A DNA stretch of 64,000 nucleotides from Limnochordaceae bacterium (GTDB lineage Bacteria > Bacillota > Limnochordia > Limnochordales > DUMU01). Below, piece after piece: positions 7,480-15,861 of this stretch. The position numbers and the translations under genes are program-made. The stretch is from positions 124,001-188,000 of the forward strand of contig JADBKQ010000001.1 in the NCBI GenBank assembly GCA_014896305.1, read 5' to 3'. The first letter of the stretch is position 1; the number at the start of each line of letters is the position of its first letter. The notes under the pieces were generated by a model. It saw nothing but the letters and a program-made list of their open reading frames with translations. It searched no databases and had not been told where the DNA came from.

Positions 7480-8297
7480 ACGAAGAAGAAGGACACCGAT
7501 CAGCAGTTCCTCGTAGCCTGGAGATGACCGGCAGGACGGTGGACGAAGCGGTCATTGCTGCCCTAGAAGAGTTGGGGGTCGAGTCGGATGAGGTCAAAGT
7601 GGAGGTCATCGGGGAAGGGTCACGGGGCCTTTTTGGGCTCGGTGGACGTTACGTCAAGGTACGAGTGACCGAGGTTGACCAGAAAGAACGCTGGATGCGG
7701 CGGGGACGCCGGTTCCTAGAGGAGGTGGTACAGGGCATAGGCGTGGACCTGTCGGTTGACGGGCGGGTGCAGGCAGACGGGTCCATCTTCTACGACTTAC
7801 GGGGGAGCCGCGCCGGTTTGTTGATCGGGCGGCGGGGACAAACCCTCGACGCTTTGCAGTTGCTGGTACGACAGGTCGTCTCCAAGGTAGCCGGGGAGCG
7901 GGTACGAGTGCTGTTGGACGCGGAGGGATACCGGCAGCGTCGGGCGATGAGCCTGAGTAATCTGGCCCGGCGCGTGGCGCAGGAGGTACGGCAGACGGGA
8001 CGCCCGGTGACCATGGAGCCGATGAACGCGGCAGAGCGGCGAATCGTGCACGTGACGTTAAGTGAGGATCCGAGCGTGGAGACGCACAGTGAGGGAAAGG
8101 ATCCCTTTCGGCGAGTGGTGGTTACGCCGGCGCAGACAGACCGGGCGGAGGAAGGAACCGGGACGCCGGCGCGCAGTTCAGCCAGAGCTGTCGGGGAGAA
8201 TGGAAGCGACGGGCAGCCAGGCCGTTCGGATTCAGAAGCAGCGTCGGATTTTTCGGAGGACGTTCAAGATCGGAGTGAGGCGGATCCGCGCGGGTAA
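7476..8297 (+). CDS. khpB: RNA-binding protein KhpB/Jag
   Basis: Jag/KhpB (EloR in streptococci) is a cytoplasmic RNA-binding protein linked to cell elongation and encoded after yidC. Domain order is typical. A Jag-N domain ('TVDEAVIAALEELGVESDEV' and 'GSRGLFGLGGRYVKVRV') is followed by a KH domain with 'GLLIGRRGQTLDALQLLV'. An R3H domain follows with 'NAAERRIVHVTLSEDPSVETHSEG'. The C-terminal ~65 residues are acidic and Ser/Gln-rich and probably disordered. Translation is coupled to yidC through the 4-bp overlap. In many Bacillota mnmE and mnmG follow; here a terminator and rsmG follow instead. Confidence 0.93.
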   Translation: MNEEEGHRSAVPRSLEMTGRTVDEAVIAALEELGVESDEVKVEVIGEGSRGLFGLGGRYVKVRVTEVDQKERWMRRGRRFLEEVVQGIGVDLSVDGRVQADGSIFYDLRGSRAGLLIGRRGQTLDALQLLVRQVVSKVAGERVRVLLDAEGYRQRRAMSLSNLARRVAQEVRQTGRPVTMEPMNAAERRIVHVTLSEDPSVETHSEGKDPFRRVVVTPAQTDRAEEGTGTPARSSARAVGENGSDGQPGRSDSEAASDFSEDVQDRSEADPRG

Positions 8298-8350
8298 AAC
8301 AGATGCATCAAGAGGGGAAGGGCGTGGGATTGTCCCGGAGTGGGGAAGAA

Positions 8351-8380
8351 AGCGTGCTGAGGTGGCACGCTTTTTTGTTG
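8351..8380 (+). terminator. Intrinsic terminator after jag
   Basis: Stem GCGTGC/GCACGC (8352-8357 with 8365-8370), a 7-nt loop and a downstream TTTTTTGTT tract. It ends the rpmH-rnpA-yidD-yidC-jag operon, just upstream of rsmG. Confidence 0.85.
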
Positions 8381-8428
8381 CCGGCGCTGGGCGGCGCTGT
8401 GGCGGACGGCGTGCAGGGGGGTGAGCGG

Positions 8429-9262
8429 ATGGGGTGGGGTAGGCAAGAAATCGAGAGATTTCGGCGGGCACTTCGGGAGGGGTTGCAGCAGCTGGAACTC
8501 GACTTGACGGATATGACGGTGGAGATCATGGTGGAATATGCTATAACATTAGCTTCTGCCCAGGAAGAGCAAAATCTTACAGCTCTGCGGGAGCCGGAGC
8601 AAGTAGCGTGGAAGCACTTCGTTGACTCTCTGATGGGGTGGAAGGTCTTCCGCCAGTGGGAGGAAGACAAGCAAGTGCCTCGGAATCAGCCCGGGGGGCA
8701 ATGCCAGGCTGAGAGCGAGCGCTGGTTGGCTGACCTGGGCGCGGGGGCAGGGTTTCCCGGCGTGGTATGGGCTATCGTGGGCGACTGGCATTGCCTGGAG
8801 ATCGAAGCGGAGGGGCGAAAAGCGGAGTTCATCGAGGGGTTACGTGGGCTGGTCGGCCCCGGGCGACTGCAGGTTTGGCATGGGAGAGCCGAGGAGGCTG
8901 GACGGCAGGAGGAATGGCGGGAGCGGTTTGACGTGGTGGTGGCCCGGGCGCTGGCCCGATTGGACGTGGTGGCGGAGTATGGGCTGCCTTTGTTGCGATT
9001 GGGGGGAGGGTTGGTCGCTTACAAGGGACCTGAGGGCCCCGACGAGGTTCAGTGGGTCGGGCCGGAGGTTCGGGGGCGTCTGGGCGGTGGGGAGGCAAAG
9101 GTGTTCCGGTGTGGGCTGCCGGGCGACTGGGGGAGAAGAAGCATCGTTATTCTTGAAAAGGTGGGACATTGCGAGGAATTGTACCCGCGGCGAGTGGGTA
9201 TTCCCGAAAAACGGCCCCTGGGCGGTAGTAGGAGAAGAACAGGGGGTGGCGAAGGGAAATAG
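8429..9262 (+). CDS. rsmG: 16S rRNA (guanine527-N7)-methyltransferase RsmG
   Basis: RsmG (GidB) methylates G527 of 16S rRNA using S-adenosylmethionine. The family N-terminal helical segment 'EEQNLTALREPEQVAWKHFVDSL' precedes the SAM-binding motif 'LADLGAGAGFPGVVWAIV'. Further family blocks are 'VVARALARLDVVAEYGLPLL' and 'GGGLVAYKGP'. The ORF track starts at 8303, but ATG 8429 has AGGGGGGTGA immediately upstream and the terminator at 8351-8380 lies before it, so 8429 is the better start (277 residues). It is somewhat longer than the usual ~240 because of a charged insertion (residues ~80-100) and a basic tail. Confidence 0.92.
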   Translation: MGWGRQEIERFRRALREGLQQLELDLTDMTVEIMVEYAITLASAQEEQNLTALREPEQVAWKHFVDSLMGWKVFRQWEEDKQVPRNQPGGQCQAESERWLADLGAGAGFPGVVWAIVGDWHCLEIEAEGRKAEFIEGLRGLVGPGRLQVWHGRAEEAGRQEEWRERFDVVVARALARLDVVAEYGLPLLRLGGGLVAYKGPEGPDEVQWVGPEVRGRLGGGEAKVFRCGLPGDWGRRSIVILEKVGHCEELYPRRVGIPEKRPLGGSRRRTGGGEGK

Positions 9263-9294
9263 GACCGATTCGGACAGGGAAGTGAGGTGCGGCG

Positions 9295-10335
9295 ATGCGG
9301 CTAGGAGACTTCCTACGCTCCCACCCGCAAGCGCGCCGGTCGGGGGTGGAGGCGTCCAAAGGGTCCCCTGCGCCGGCAGAGACGCCCGCCCGGGGCGCAG
9401 GAGGCGCCCAAGAGTTGGGGCAAGAGGCCGAAGCCCGGGATGGAGGGGCCGGCCTGGTGGAGAAGGAACGGCCAAGTGACGGCGAAGAACGAGTAGTCCT
9501 GCTTCCGATCAGCGAGATTCGACGGGGGACATGGCAACCGCGCCACGAGTTCGACGACGAGGATTTGGAGCAGCTAGCCCGCTCCATCGCTGCCCAGGGT
9601 TTGGTCTCTCCGGTCCTGGTGAGGCCGTGGTCGGGTGGCGGGTACGAGCTGGTGGCTGGGGAGCGCCGCTTTCGAGCCTGCCAGCGACTGGGCTGGACGC
9701 ACATCCCGGCGGTGGTGCGGCAGCTCAGCGATCAGGCGGCGGCGGAAGGAGCGCTGGTGGAGAACGTTCAGCGGGCGGACCTGCATTTTCTGGAGGAAGC
9801 CCGCGCGTACCGGCGGCTGATGGAGGAATTCGGCCTGACGCAAGAGCAGGTGGCTGAGCGGGTAGGCAAGAGCCAGCCTGCCGTAGCCAACCGGCTGCGG
9901 CTGCTGAGGCTGAGTGAGCGGGTTCAGGAGGCGATCTGTCAGGCGGGGTTGGGGGAGCGTCAGGCCCGGGCATTGTTAGCGCTGGAGACCGAAGAGGCTC
10001 AGCTGGCCATGGTGGAGCGGATCGAACGCGATCACCTGAGCAGCGAGCAAGTGGAGAAGATTGTGGGGGCGGGGCGGGTAAGAGCCAAGAAGGCGGGACG
10101 CCGGGGCACCGGAGCTCAGGACGCCGAGGGGCGCCACATCATTCGCTGGCTTCAGGATTTACGCCCGTTTCGGAACTCGCTGCGGGAGTTGGTGGCGGCG
10201 TTGCGACAGACGGGAGTAACAGTGGAATTGGAAGAGAGCCAGTCCGATCAGGAGTACCGGGCCGTGATCCGGGTGGATCATGGGCAGCCTGGGGCCCAGG
10301 TGAGTCGGCAGGAGGAGCGTCAATCGATTGGGTGA
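9295..10335 (+). CDS. noc: ParB-family nucleoid occlusion protein Noc
   Basis: The first of two ParB-family proteins in tandem with parA, as in Bacillus where Noc precedes Soj. The ParB/Srx CTPase fold shows 'VVLLPISEIRRGTWQPRHEF', 'GLVSPVLVRP' and the CTP-binding 'AGERRFRACQRLGW', then 'ENVQRADLHFLEEA'. The helix-turn-helix 'LTQEQVAERVGKSQPAVANRL' follows. It has an unusual Ala/Gly/Glu-rich N-terminal extension of about 60 residues. Noc in Bacillus binds NBS sites and the membrane and blocks division over the nucleoid. Assignment as Noc rather than a second Spo0J rests on gene order. Its stop overlaps the parA start by 8 bp. Confidence 0.85.
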   Translation: MRLGDFLRSHPQARRSGVEASKGSPAPAETPARGAGGAQELGQEAEARDGGAGLVEKERPSDGEERVVLLPISEIRRGTWQPRHEFDDEDLEQLARSIAAQGLVSPVLVRPWSGGGYELVAGERRFRACQRLGWTHIPAVVRQLSDQAAAEGALVENVQRADLHFLEEARAYRRLMEEFGLTQEQVAERVGKSQPAVANRLRLLRLSERVQEAICQAGLGERQARALLALETEEAQLAMVERIERDHLSSEQVEKIVGAGRVRAKKAGRRGTGAQDAEGRHIIRWLQDLRPFRNSLRELVAALRQTGVTVELEESQSDQEYRAVIRVDHGQPGAQVSRQEERQSIG

Positions 10336-11140
10336 AGTGTTGGCCATTGTGAATCAAAAGGGTGGGGTGGGCAAAAGCACGACGGCCGTCAATTTAGCGG
10401 CCTGCCTGGCGGAGGCTGGCGCCCATGTGTTGCTGGTGGACATGGATCCGCAGGCGAATGCCACCAGTGGCCTGGGGATCGAGCGGCAGCAGTTGAAACG
10501 GTCCATTTATGATTGCCTGATTAGGGGCGAGCCTGTTTCAGAGGCCATGCTCAAAGACGTGGCTTTGCCGGGCCTGGACGTGTTGCCGGCCACCATCGAC
10601 CTGGCCGGTGCGGAGGTTGAGCTGGTTTCCGTCTTCTCTCGGGAATATCGGCTGCGGCAGGCGTTGGATAGCTTGGAAAACGAGTACCGGTTTATCCTGG
10701 TGGATTCCCCGCCGTCGTTGGGCCTACTGACCATCAACTCGCTCGCAGCCGCAAGTGGGGCGCTCATCCCGATCCAGTGCGAGTATTACGCGCTGGAAGG
10801 GGTCAGCCAATTGATGCGGACGGTCGAGATGGTGCAACGCCATCTAAACCGACAGCTTACGATACGTGGCGTCGTGCTGACGATGTACGATAGCCGGACG
10901 AAGCTTTCAGATGAGGTGAGCCGTTCGGTGCGGGAAGTGTTTGGCGAAAGGGTGTTCCATTCCGTCATCCCAAGGAACGTGCGACTGAGTGAGGCCCCCA
11001 GTTTTGGCCAGCCGATCATTCAGTATGACGGGGCTTCTCGAGGGGCGGAGGCGTACCGGGCCCTGGCGCAGGAACTGCTGGGTGGAGCCGCCAATCAGCG
11101 GGAGGGGGCTCACACGGGTACGGGAGCGGGGGGTCAATGA
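10328..11140 (+). CDS. parA: Chromosome partitioning ATPase ParA/Soj
   Basis: A 270-residue Walker-type ATPase with the deviant Walker A 'NQKGGVGKSTTAVNLAACL' near residue 9, 'LLVDMDPQANATSGLG', and 'YRFILVDSPPSLGLLTINSL'. Soj dimers bind DNA non-specifically. They act with Spo0J in origin segregation and DnaA control. The TTG start at 10328 lies inside the end of noc, so translation is coupled. The C-terminus overlaps parB by 4 bp (ATGA). No long N-terminal HTH is present, consistent with a chromosomal (type Ib-like) ParA. Confidence 0.95.
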   Translation: MGEVLAIVNQKGGVGKSTTAVNLAACLAEAGAHVLLVDMDPQANATSGLGIERQQLKRSIYDCLIRGEPVSEAMLKDVALPGLDVLPATIDLAGAEVELVSVFSREYRLRQALDSLENEYRFILVDSPPSLGLLTINSLAAASGALIPIQCEYYALEGVSQLMRTVEMVQRHLNRQLTIRGVVLTMYDSRTKLSDEVSRSVREVFGERVFHSVIPRNVRLSEAPSFGQPIIQYDGASRGAEAYRALAQELLGGAANQREGAHTGTGAGGQ

Positions 11141-12045
11141 TGGCTCGCCAGGCGTTGGGGAGGGGCTTGCAGGCGCTGATGGGCAGTGAAGCGGTCAGCG
11201 CAGGAGCACAGGAAATTGATATCGACAGAGTGACTCCCAGCGGGTATCAGGCAAGGACCGAGATCGATCCGGAAGCACTTAATGAGCTGGCGGAATCCAT
11301 TCGGTTGCACGGGGTAGTTCAGCCGATTGTAGTCCGGCCCCGCGGGGACGGCTATGAGCTGGTGGTCGGCGAGCGGAGGTGGCGCGCGGCCCAGCTGGCA
11401 GGACTGCGGACCATCCCGGCCGTGGTGCGGGAGCTCGACGAGCGGTCCACTATGGAGTTGGGTCTGATCGAGAACCTGCAGCGGGAGGATTTGAATGTTC
11501 TGGACGAAGCAGAAGCATACCGTCGTCTGATGGAGGAGTTCGGACTGACCCAGGAGCAGGTAGCCAGTGCGGTGGGTAAGAAGCGCTCCAGCGTGGCGAA
11601 CGCCTTGCGGCTGTTGAGCCTCTCAGCCCGGGTGAAGGAACTGGTACGCAGCGGCAAACTTGGGGCCGGACATGCGAAGGTGCTGGCCGGGCTTGAGTCA
11701 GAGCGGGAGCAGCTGGTCCTGGCCCAGGCGGTGGTGGAGCGAGGTTGGAGCGTAAGGCAACTGGAAGACACTGTGCGGCGGCGCAAGAGTGTCAGAGGAA
11801 CCCACACGGGGGGTAGGGCGGAGGAAGGCGCGTCGAACGAGGAGAGCAGTGCCTTGCCGGCTGACATCAAGGAAGTCGTGGAAGCGTTGCAGCGTTTCTT
11901 GGGGACCAAGGTCCGTTGCCGCCCGGGGAAGCAAAAGAGCGTTCTTGAAATCGAGTATTACGGGGAAGAGGACCTGCGCCGCATTCTGGAAAGAGTGGCT
12001 GCCCAATTGGGTGGTCGGGGCGGCGTAGATGATGTGCCGTTTTAG
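11137..12045 (+). CDS. parB: Chromosome partitioning protein ParB/Spo0J
   Basis: A 302-residue ParB. N-terminal 'RQALGRGLQALMG' is the ParA-stimulating peptide. The CTPase domain has 'IDIDRVTPSGYQARTEIDPE' and 'VVGERRWRAAQLAGL'. The middle HTH domain is 'LTQEQVASAVGKKRSSVANAL', and the C-terminal dimerisation domain is 'KVRCRPGKQKSVLEIEYYGE'. It loads at parS as a CTP-dependent clamp and recruits SMC. A perfect parS palindrome lies 7 bp after its stop codon. It shares strong similarity with Noc upstream, suggesting ancient duplication. Confidence 0.95.
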   Translation: MMARQALGRGLQALMGSEAVSAGAQEIDIDRVTPSGYQARTEIDPEALNELAESIRLHGVVQPIVVRPRGDGYELVVGERRWRAAQLAGLRTIPAVVRELDERSTMELGLIENLQREDLNVLDEAEAYRRLMEEFGLTQEQVASAVGKKRSSVANALRLLSLSARVKELVRSGKLGAGHAKVLAGLESEREQLVLAQAVVERGWSVRQLEDTVRRRKSVRGTHTGGRAEEGASNEESSALPADIKEVVEALQRFLGTKVRCRPGKQKSVLEIEYYGEEDLRRILERVAAQLGGRGGVDDVPF

Positions 12046-12051
12046 CCGCAA

Positions 12052-12067
12052 TGTTCCACGTGGAACA
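12052..12067. promoter_or_regulatory. parS: parS centromere site
   Basis: TGTTCCACGTGGAACA is a perfect 16-bp palindrome. It matches the bacterial parS consensus (TGTTNCACGTGAAACA) at all but one base. It lies 7 bp past parB, close to oriC, as expected for an origin-proximal Spo0J loading site. No second copy was seen in the window. Confidence 0.95.
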
Positions 12068-12162
12068 GTGGCATGGACGATAAGAAAGACGCCGAGGCAT
12101 AAAAGGGGGGAACGGCCCACCCGCACCACGGCCCGCGCAGGCCGGAGGGGTGGCCAGGGACG

Positions 12163-13317
12163 ATGTTGGGTACAACTACCCCGAGTTCGGCCCGGATGGA
12201 TCCCGTTCAGTCCCTCCGCATCCAAGACCGAGTACGATTGGTCGCCTCCTCGCCCCTTCACCGCGGGGTCTATGAGACGACCATTCTCGGCATACAGTCA
12301 GGGAAGCTCCGGGTCGCTCTGCCTCAAGACCAGGGAAAGTTCGTCTTCATTCCCGTGGGTACTACGGTCCAGCTTCTGACCGCCGACGGGCAGCCATCCA
12401 CCCTCTGGCGGGTCATCGACCGCCAGGGAGGTGAACGGCGCAGCCTTGTCTTGTCGCCGCCCACATGCCCAGCCAGCGAGCCCTTCCCGCTTCCCCGGAG
12501 CCGGGTACTGGCAGTTTCCAGCGGCAAAGGAGGAGTCGGCAAGAGTGTGCTTGCCCTCAACCTGGCCCTGGGGCTGGCCGATCTGGGGCGGAAGGTCTGC
12601 CTGATCGATGCTGACCTTGGCACTGCCAATCTGGATGTCCTCCTCAACCTTGCTCCTCGCTACAGCCTGGAAGATGTGGTGCGCGGCGGTCGTGCCCTGC
12701 CGGAAGTCCTGGTACAAGGACCGGGGGGAATTCAGATCCTGCCTGGGGCGTCGGCAGTAGAGGAATTGGCGGATCTGGCAGAATCCCATTTCCGGAAGCT
12801 GTACTCCCAGCTCTCCGAGTTGGACACCCTGGCGGACACCCTCGTGATCGACACCGGAGCGGGGCTTTCCCGGCGAGTCACCAGTTTCTTACTGGCTGCG
12901 GGGGAAACCATTCTGGTTACGACTCCCGAGCCCCATGCCATCACCGACGCATACGCTCTCCTGAAGGTCTTGATGAGCCATCGTCACACGGCTGCTATTC
13001 ACCTCGTGGTCGCAATGTGCAAAAACCACGAGGAAGGTAGCGCGGTGGCGGAAAAGATGATGTTCGCGGCCCGCCGGTTCTTGGACGTAGACCTGGACTT
13101 TCTCGGCGCATTTCCCTTCGACCCCGCAGTTCCGGCATCCGTCCGGCAGCAGCGCCCGCTCTTTCTCAGCTATCCACACAGCCGGGCCTCCCAGGCCATT
13201 AGAAGTTTAGCGGCTCGCTTGTTGCGGCTCCAGGCTGATCCCACCCTGTCCTCGCCCCTGTCCCGCTTCCTTCAGCGCTTGCGCGAAGCGGGAGCTCTCG
13301 CTCGTTTTCGTGATTGA
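12163..13317 (+). CDS. MinD/FlhG-like ATPase with N-terminal PilZN-like domain
   Basis: Residues ~120-384 form a MinD/FlhG-type ATPase: 'AVSSGKGGVGKSVLALNLAL', 'VCLIDADLGTANLDVLLNL', 'LVIDTGAGLSRRVTSFLLAA' and 'TTPEPHAITDAYALLKVL'. This is close to the YlxH/FlhG family that controls flagellar number. The first ~110 residues ('IQDRVRLVASSPLHRGVYET', 'GKFVFIPVGTTVQLLTADGQ', 'LWRVIDRQGG') look like the beta-rich YcgR-type N-terminal (PilZN) domain rather than the usual FlhG N-terminal motif. The start is ATG 12163 or ATG 12193. No flagellar genes are nearby; the neighbour is parB/parS. A chromosome- or pole-related role is possible. Confidence 0.75.
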   Translation: MLGTTTPSSARMDPVQSLRIQDRVRLVASSPLHRGVYETTILGIQSGKLRVALPQDQGKFVFIPVGTTVQLLTADGQPSTLWRVIDRQGGERRSLVLSPPTCPASEPFPLPRSRVLAVSSGKGGVGKSVLALNLALGLADLGRKVCLIDADLGTANLDVLLNLAPRYSLEDVVRGGRALPEVLVQGPGGIQILPGASAVEELADLAESHFRKLYSQLSELDTLADTLVIDTGAGLSRRVTSFLLAAGETILVTTPEPHAITDAYALLKVLMSHRHTAAIHLVVAMCKNHEEGSAVAEKMMFAARRFLDVDLDFLGAFPFDPAVPASVRQQRPLFLSYPHSRASQAIRSLAARLLRLQADPTLSSPLSRFLQRLREAGALARFRD

Positions 13318-13420
13318 ATCTCCCTCTATTTACCCACACTACTCCCGGGAGGCAGGCTCGCGGCCAAGGGGATCTACCGAGCTAAACCCTTCCGAGGGAG
13401 GAAGGAAAGGAGAGGTCGGG

Positions 13421-13663
13421 ATGAACCAACGGCGCGTCGCTCTCGACGATAAACTGGAGTACCTGCGACGTTCCTTACAGCAGAACGGCTACCAAGTGGT
13501 CGGACTGACCGACGGCTTGAGGACGGCCGATGCGGTCGTCATCAGCGGCATGAACCGTAACCTCACCGGCGCGCAAGATATCCGCGTAGACGCTCCGGTC
13601 GTCGATGCAGACGGCAAGACGCCAGACGAAGTTCTGGCGGCGTTAGCCGAACGCCTCAGCTAA
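13421..13663 (+). CDS. UPF0180 family protein (YkuS-like)
   Basis: An 80-residue protein resembling the YkuS/UPF0180 family: 'LEYLRRSLQQNGYQVVGLTD', 'ADAVVISGMNRNLTGAQDI' and 'PVVDADGKTPDEVLAAL'. The function of the family is unknown; it is restricted to Gram-positive spore formers and relatives. The ORF track begins at 13310, but ATG 13421 has AAAGGAGAGG upstream and gives the family length. The 3' end overlaps the 3' end of the convergent yyaC by 4 bp. Confidence 0.8.
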   Translation: MNQRRVALDDKLEYLRRSLQQNGYQVVGLTDGLRTADAVVISGMNRNLTGAQDIRVDAPVVDADGKTPDEVLAALAERLS

Positions 13664-14409
13664 GGAGTACCTGCCGACTGACGCGGCGGGACGGACCCGG
13701 GCCAGGCAAGATCCTGTCCTCCCGCCGCCTCCAACGTTGCCACACCCGGGAGTGATCGCACGGAACCTGACAGACTCGGCTCGCCTCGCTCGGCTCCCGC
13801 CCAGGACCCCTCGAAGCCAACCCCCGCTGCCTCCAACAGCGCCATTCCAATCACCTCGGCCATGCGGGCGACGAGATGCAAGCGGGTGTTCTGCAGCACA
13901 AAGTATTCCATGAAGCCCCCAACGTTGACGACGCCAACCAGGTGAATATCGCCAACAGGGGGCAAGTTCTTATTCACTCCCGTCCCGGGGTGCAGGGGGC
14001 CGAGCCGCAGAGACACCGTACCGACATGACTGGCCTGGCCCAGACAGGCATCCACGGCAATCACCGCATGTCCCGAGGCCTCCTCCAGGTGGCCAAGGAC
14101 CTCTACCAGATTGGTGGCGTGAACGGGAAGCTCCAGTGTCCCGAAAACACGTAGCTGGGGAGGAGCATAGCGACGCAGATAATCACCGACGAGTGGCCCA
14201 AGCGCGTCCCCGGTAGAGCGGTCAGTGCCGACGCAAACGACCGTCCAGGGCTGGCGGGCCAGTCCCATCTCCAACAGGCTGAAACGAATGGCCTCGGCTA
14301 ACCGCCGCGAAGCTACTGGCTCCTGGTAATGAACCCGAACCACCGGGGAGCTCAGGCTGTTGCCATCCGCGGGAAAACGTTCATTCGGCCAGTGAACACT
14401 TGACGCCAT
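13660..14409 (-). CDS. yyaC: Sporulation protein YyaC (DUF1256)
   Basis: YyaC proteins resemble the germination protease GPR fold and are sporulation-associated in Bacillus, where the gene also lies close to spo0J. Recognisable blocks are 'VCVGTDRSTGDALGPLVGDY', 'PVHATNLVEVLGHLEEA', 'VIAVDACLGQASHVGTVSLR' and 'NVGGFMEYFVLQNTRL'. The Asp residues of these motifs match those of the GPR/HybD-like family. The ATG at 14409 has GAGGAGG upstream. The protein is ~40 residues longer than Bacillus YyaC through a Gly/Ser-rich C-terminal tail. Substrate and exact role are not established. Confidence 0.88.
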   Translation of the reverse strand: MASSVHWPNERFPADGNSLSSPVVRVHYQEPVASRRLAEAIRFSLLEMGLARQPWTVVCVGTDRSTGDALGPLVGDYLRRYAPPQLRVFGTLELPVHATNLVEVLGHLEEASGHAVIAVDACLGQASHVGTVSLRLGPLHPGTGVNKNLPPVGDIHLVGVVNVGGFMEYFVLQNTRLHLVARMAEVIGMALLEAAGVGFEGSWAGAERGEPSLSGSVRSLPGVATLEAAGGQDLAWPGSVPPRQSAGTP

Positions 14410-14608
14410 GGGACCTCCTCACATCGGGAATGGGTAGTAGGAGCGCGCATGCACCAACAGGATATGCAGGAGGATCGCCCCCGATACGCACCCGTTCCCT
14501 CCGGTGCAGAGGAAGAACCCCTCTGGCCGGAGAAGAGGAGAAGAGTTCCGGAGAGGAGCCGGAGTCAAAGAAGCTTCTTGGTTCTCACAATGGGAAAGGA
14601 ATGCCGCC

Positions 14609-15835
14609 ATGGGGTTGCTGGAGTATCAGGCAAAGGGTCTGCTGGCCTCCGCAGGGATCGCCGTTCCCGCCGGACGGGTCGCGACCACCGTCACCGAGGC
14701 CGTGGCAGCTGCTCAGCAGGTAGGCCTGCCGGTCGCAGTCAAGGCCCAAGTGCCCACTGGTGGCCGGGGTAAAGCGGGAGGGATAGCTCTAGCCCGCTCG
14801 GTCTCAGAAGTCGAGGCCGCCGCTCAGAGGATCCTCCGCCTTTCGATCGGTGGCTTTCCCGTTCAGGCCCTCCTGATCGAGCGGGCCTGGGCGGGGGAAA
14901 TCTCTGACGCCACTCGCCAGCTGGAGTGGTACGCTGCTGTCACGTTGGACCGGCACGAGCAAAGCCTCGTCGCGTTGTTTTCCACCGCCGGTGGCGTGGA
15001 CGTCGAAGTGGTTTCCCGCCAGACGCCCTGGCGGATGCTGCGGCTTCCCGTCGCCGCCACGGGATCCTGGTGGCCGTTTCAGGGCCGGGAACTGGTGGCC
15101 CGGGCCAAGATCGAGACTTGCTGGACACAGCCCTTGAATCGCCTCTTCGCTGCCATGGTTAACCTGGCGTACAGAGAGGATGCACTTCTTGTCGAGATCA
15201 ACCCGCTTTTTCCCGCACCGTCCGGCGAACTATGGGCCCTGGATGCCAAGATTGAACGGGACGAAGCGGCCTTCTTCCGCCACGATCAACCCCCCGGTGC
15301 GGTCACACCCCCCCTAGACTGGACCACCCTAGCCCGGGAGGTCTCCCGCCTGCCAGAGGCACAGGTAGCCGCCGTCCTGGAGAACCGGGCCCGGCAAGCG
15401 GGGCTGGCTTACGTTCGCCTGACGGGAGACATCGGGATCATCGGTAACGGTGCCGGGCTGGTGATGGCCACCGTGGACGCAGTCCAGAGGCTGGGCGGAA
15501 GGCCAGCGGATTTCTTAGATGTGGGTGGAGGAGCCCGGCGCGAACGGGTACAAGATGCCTTGCAGCTGGTGGCAGCCGATCCCCAGGTACGCGTAATCCT
15601 CGTGAACGTGCTGGGCGGGATCACCCGCGCAGACGAGGTGGCGGCGGGCATCCTGGCCGCTACCGGCACTCTGGCCGAACGAGGCCGCCGTCTTCCCTTG
15701 GTGGTGCGCCTGGCTGGCAACCGGTCTGAGGAAGGACGGGCGTTGTTGAGCCGGTCGGTAACGGGGGCGGGGGGGCCTATTCACGTGGCCTCCAGTCTGA
15801 CGCAGGCGGTGCAGCTCGCCATCGAGACCGCCTAG
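14609..15835 (+). CDS. sucC: Succinyl-CoA synthetase (ADP/GDP-forming) beta-like subunit
   Basis: A 408-residue ATP-grasp acyl-CoA synthetase subunit. The start 'MGLLEYQAKGLLASAGIAVP', the nucleotide-binding 'VKAQVPTGGRGKAGGI' and the C-terminal CoA-ligase block 'GNGAGLVMATVDAVQRLGG' with 'ADFLDVGGGARRERV' identify it. The ORF track starts at 14504, but ATG 14609 has AAAGGA upstream and matches the family N-terminus. The sequence departs from canonical SucC in several places ('RLTGDIGIIGNGAG' rather than 'LDGNIGCMVNGAG'). Other acyl-CoA ligases of the family, such as malate-CoA ligase, are possible. It forms an operon with the alpha-subunit gene 26 bp downstream. Confidence 0.85.
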   Translation: MGLLEYQAKGLLASAGIAVPAGRVATTVTEAVAAAQQVGLPVAVKAQVPTGGRGKAGGIALARSVSEVEAAAQRILRLSIGGFPVQALLIERAWAGEISDATRQLEWYAAVTLDRHEQSLVALFSTAGGVDVEVVSRQTPWRMLRLPVAATGSWWPFQGRELVARAKIETCWTQPLNRLFAAMVNLAYREDALLVEINPLFPAPSGELWALDAKIERDEAAFFRHDQPPGAVTPPLDWTTLAREVSRLPEAQVAAVLENRARQAGLAYVRLTGDIGIIGNGAGLVMATVDAVQRLGGRPADFLDVGGGARRERVQDALQLVAADPQVRVILVNVLGGITRADEVAAGILAATGTLAERGRRLPLVVRLAGNRSEEGRALLSRSVTGAGGPIHVASSLTQAVQLAIETA

Positions 15836-15861
15836 GGCGATTCTGCCGGAGGGGGAGGACC

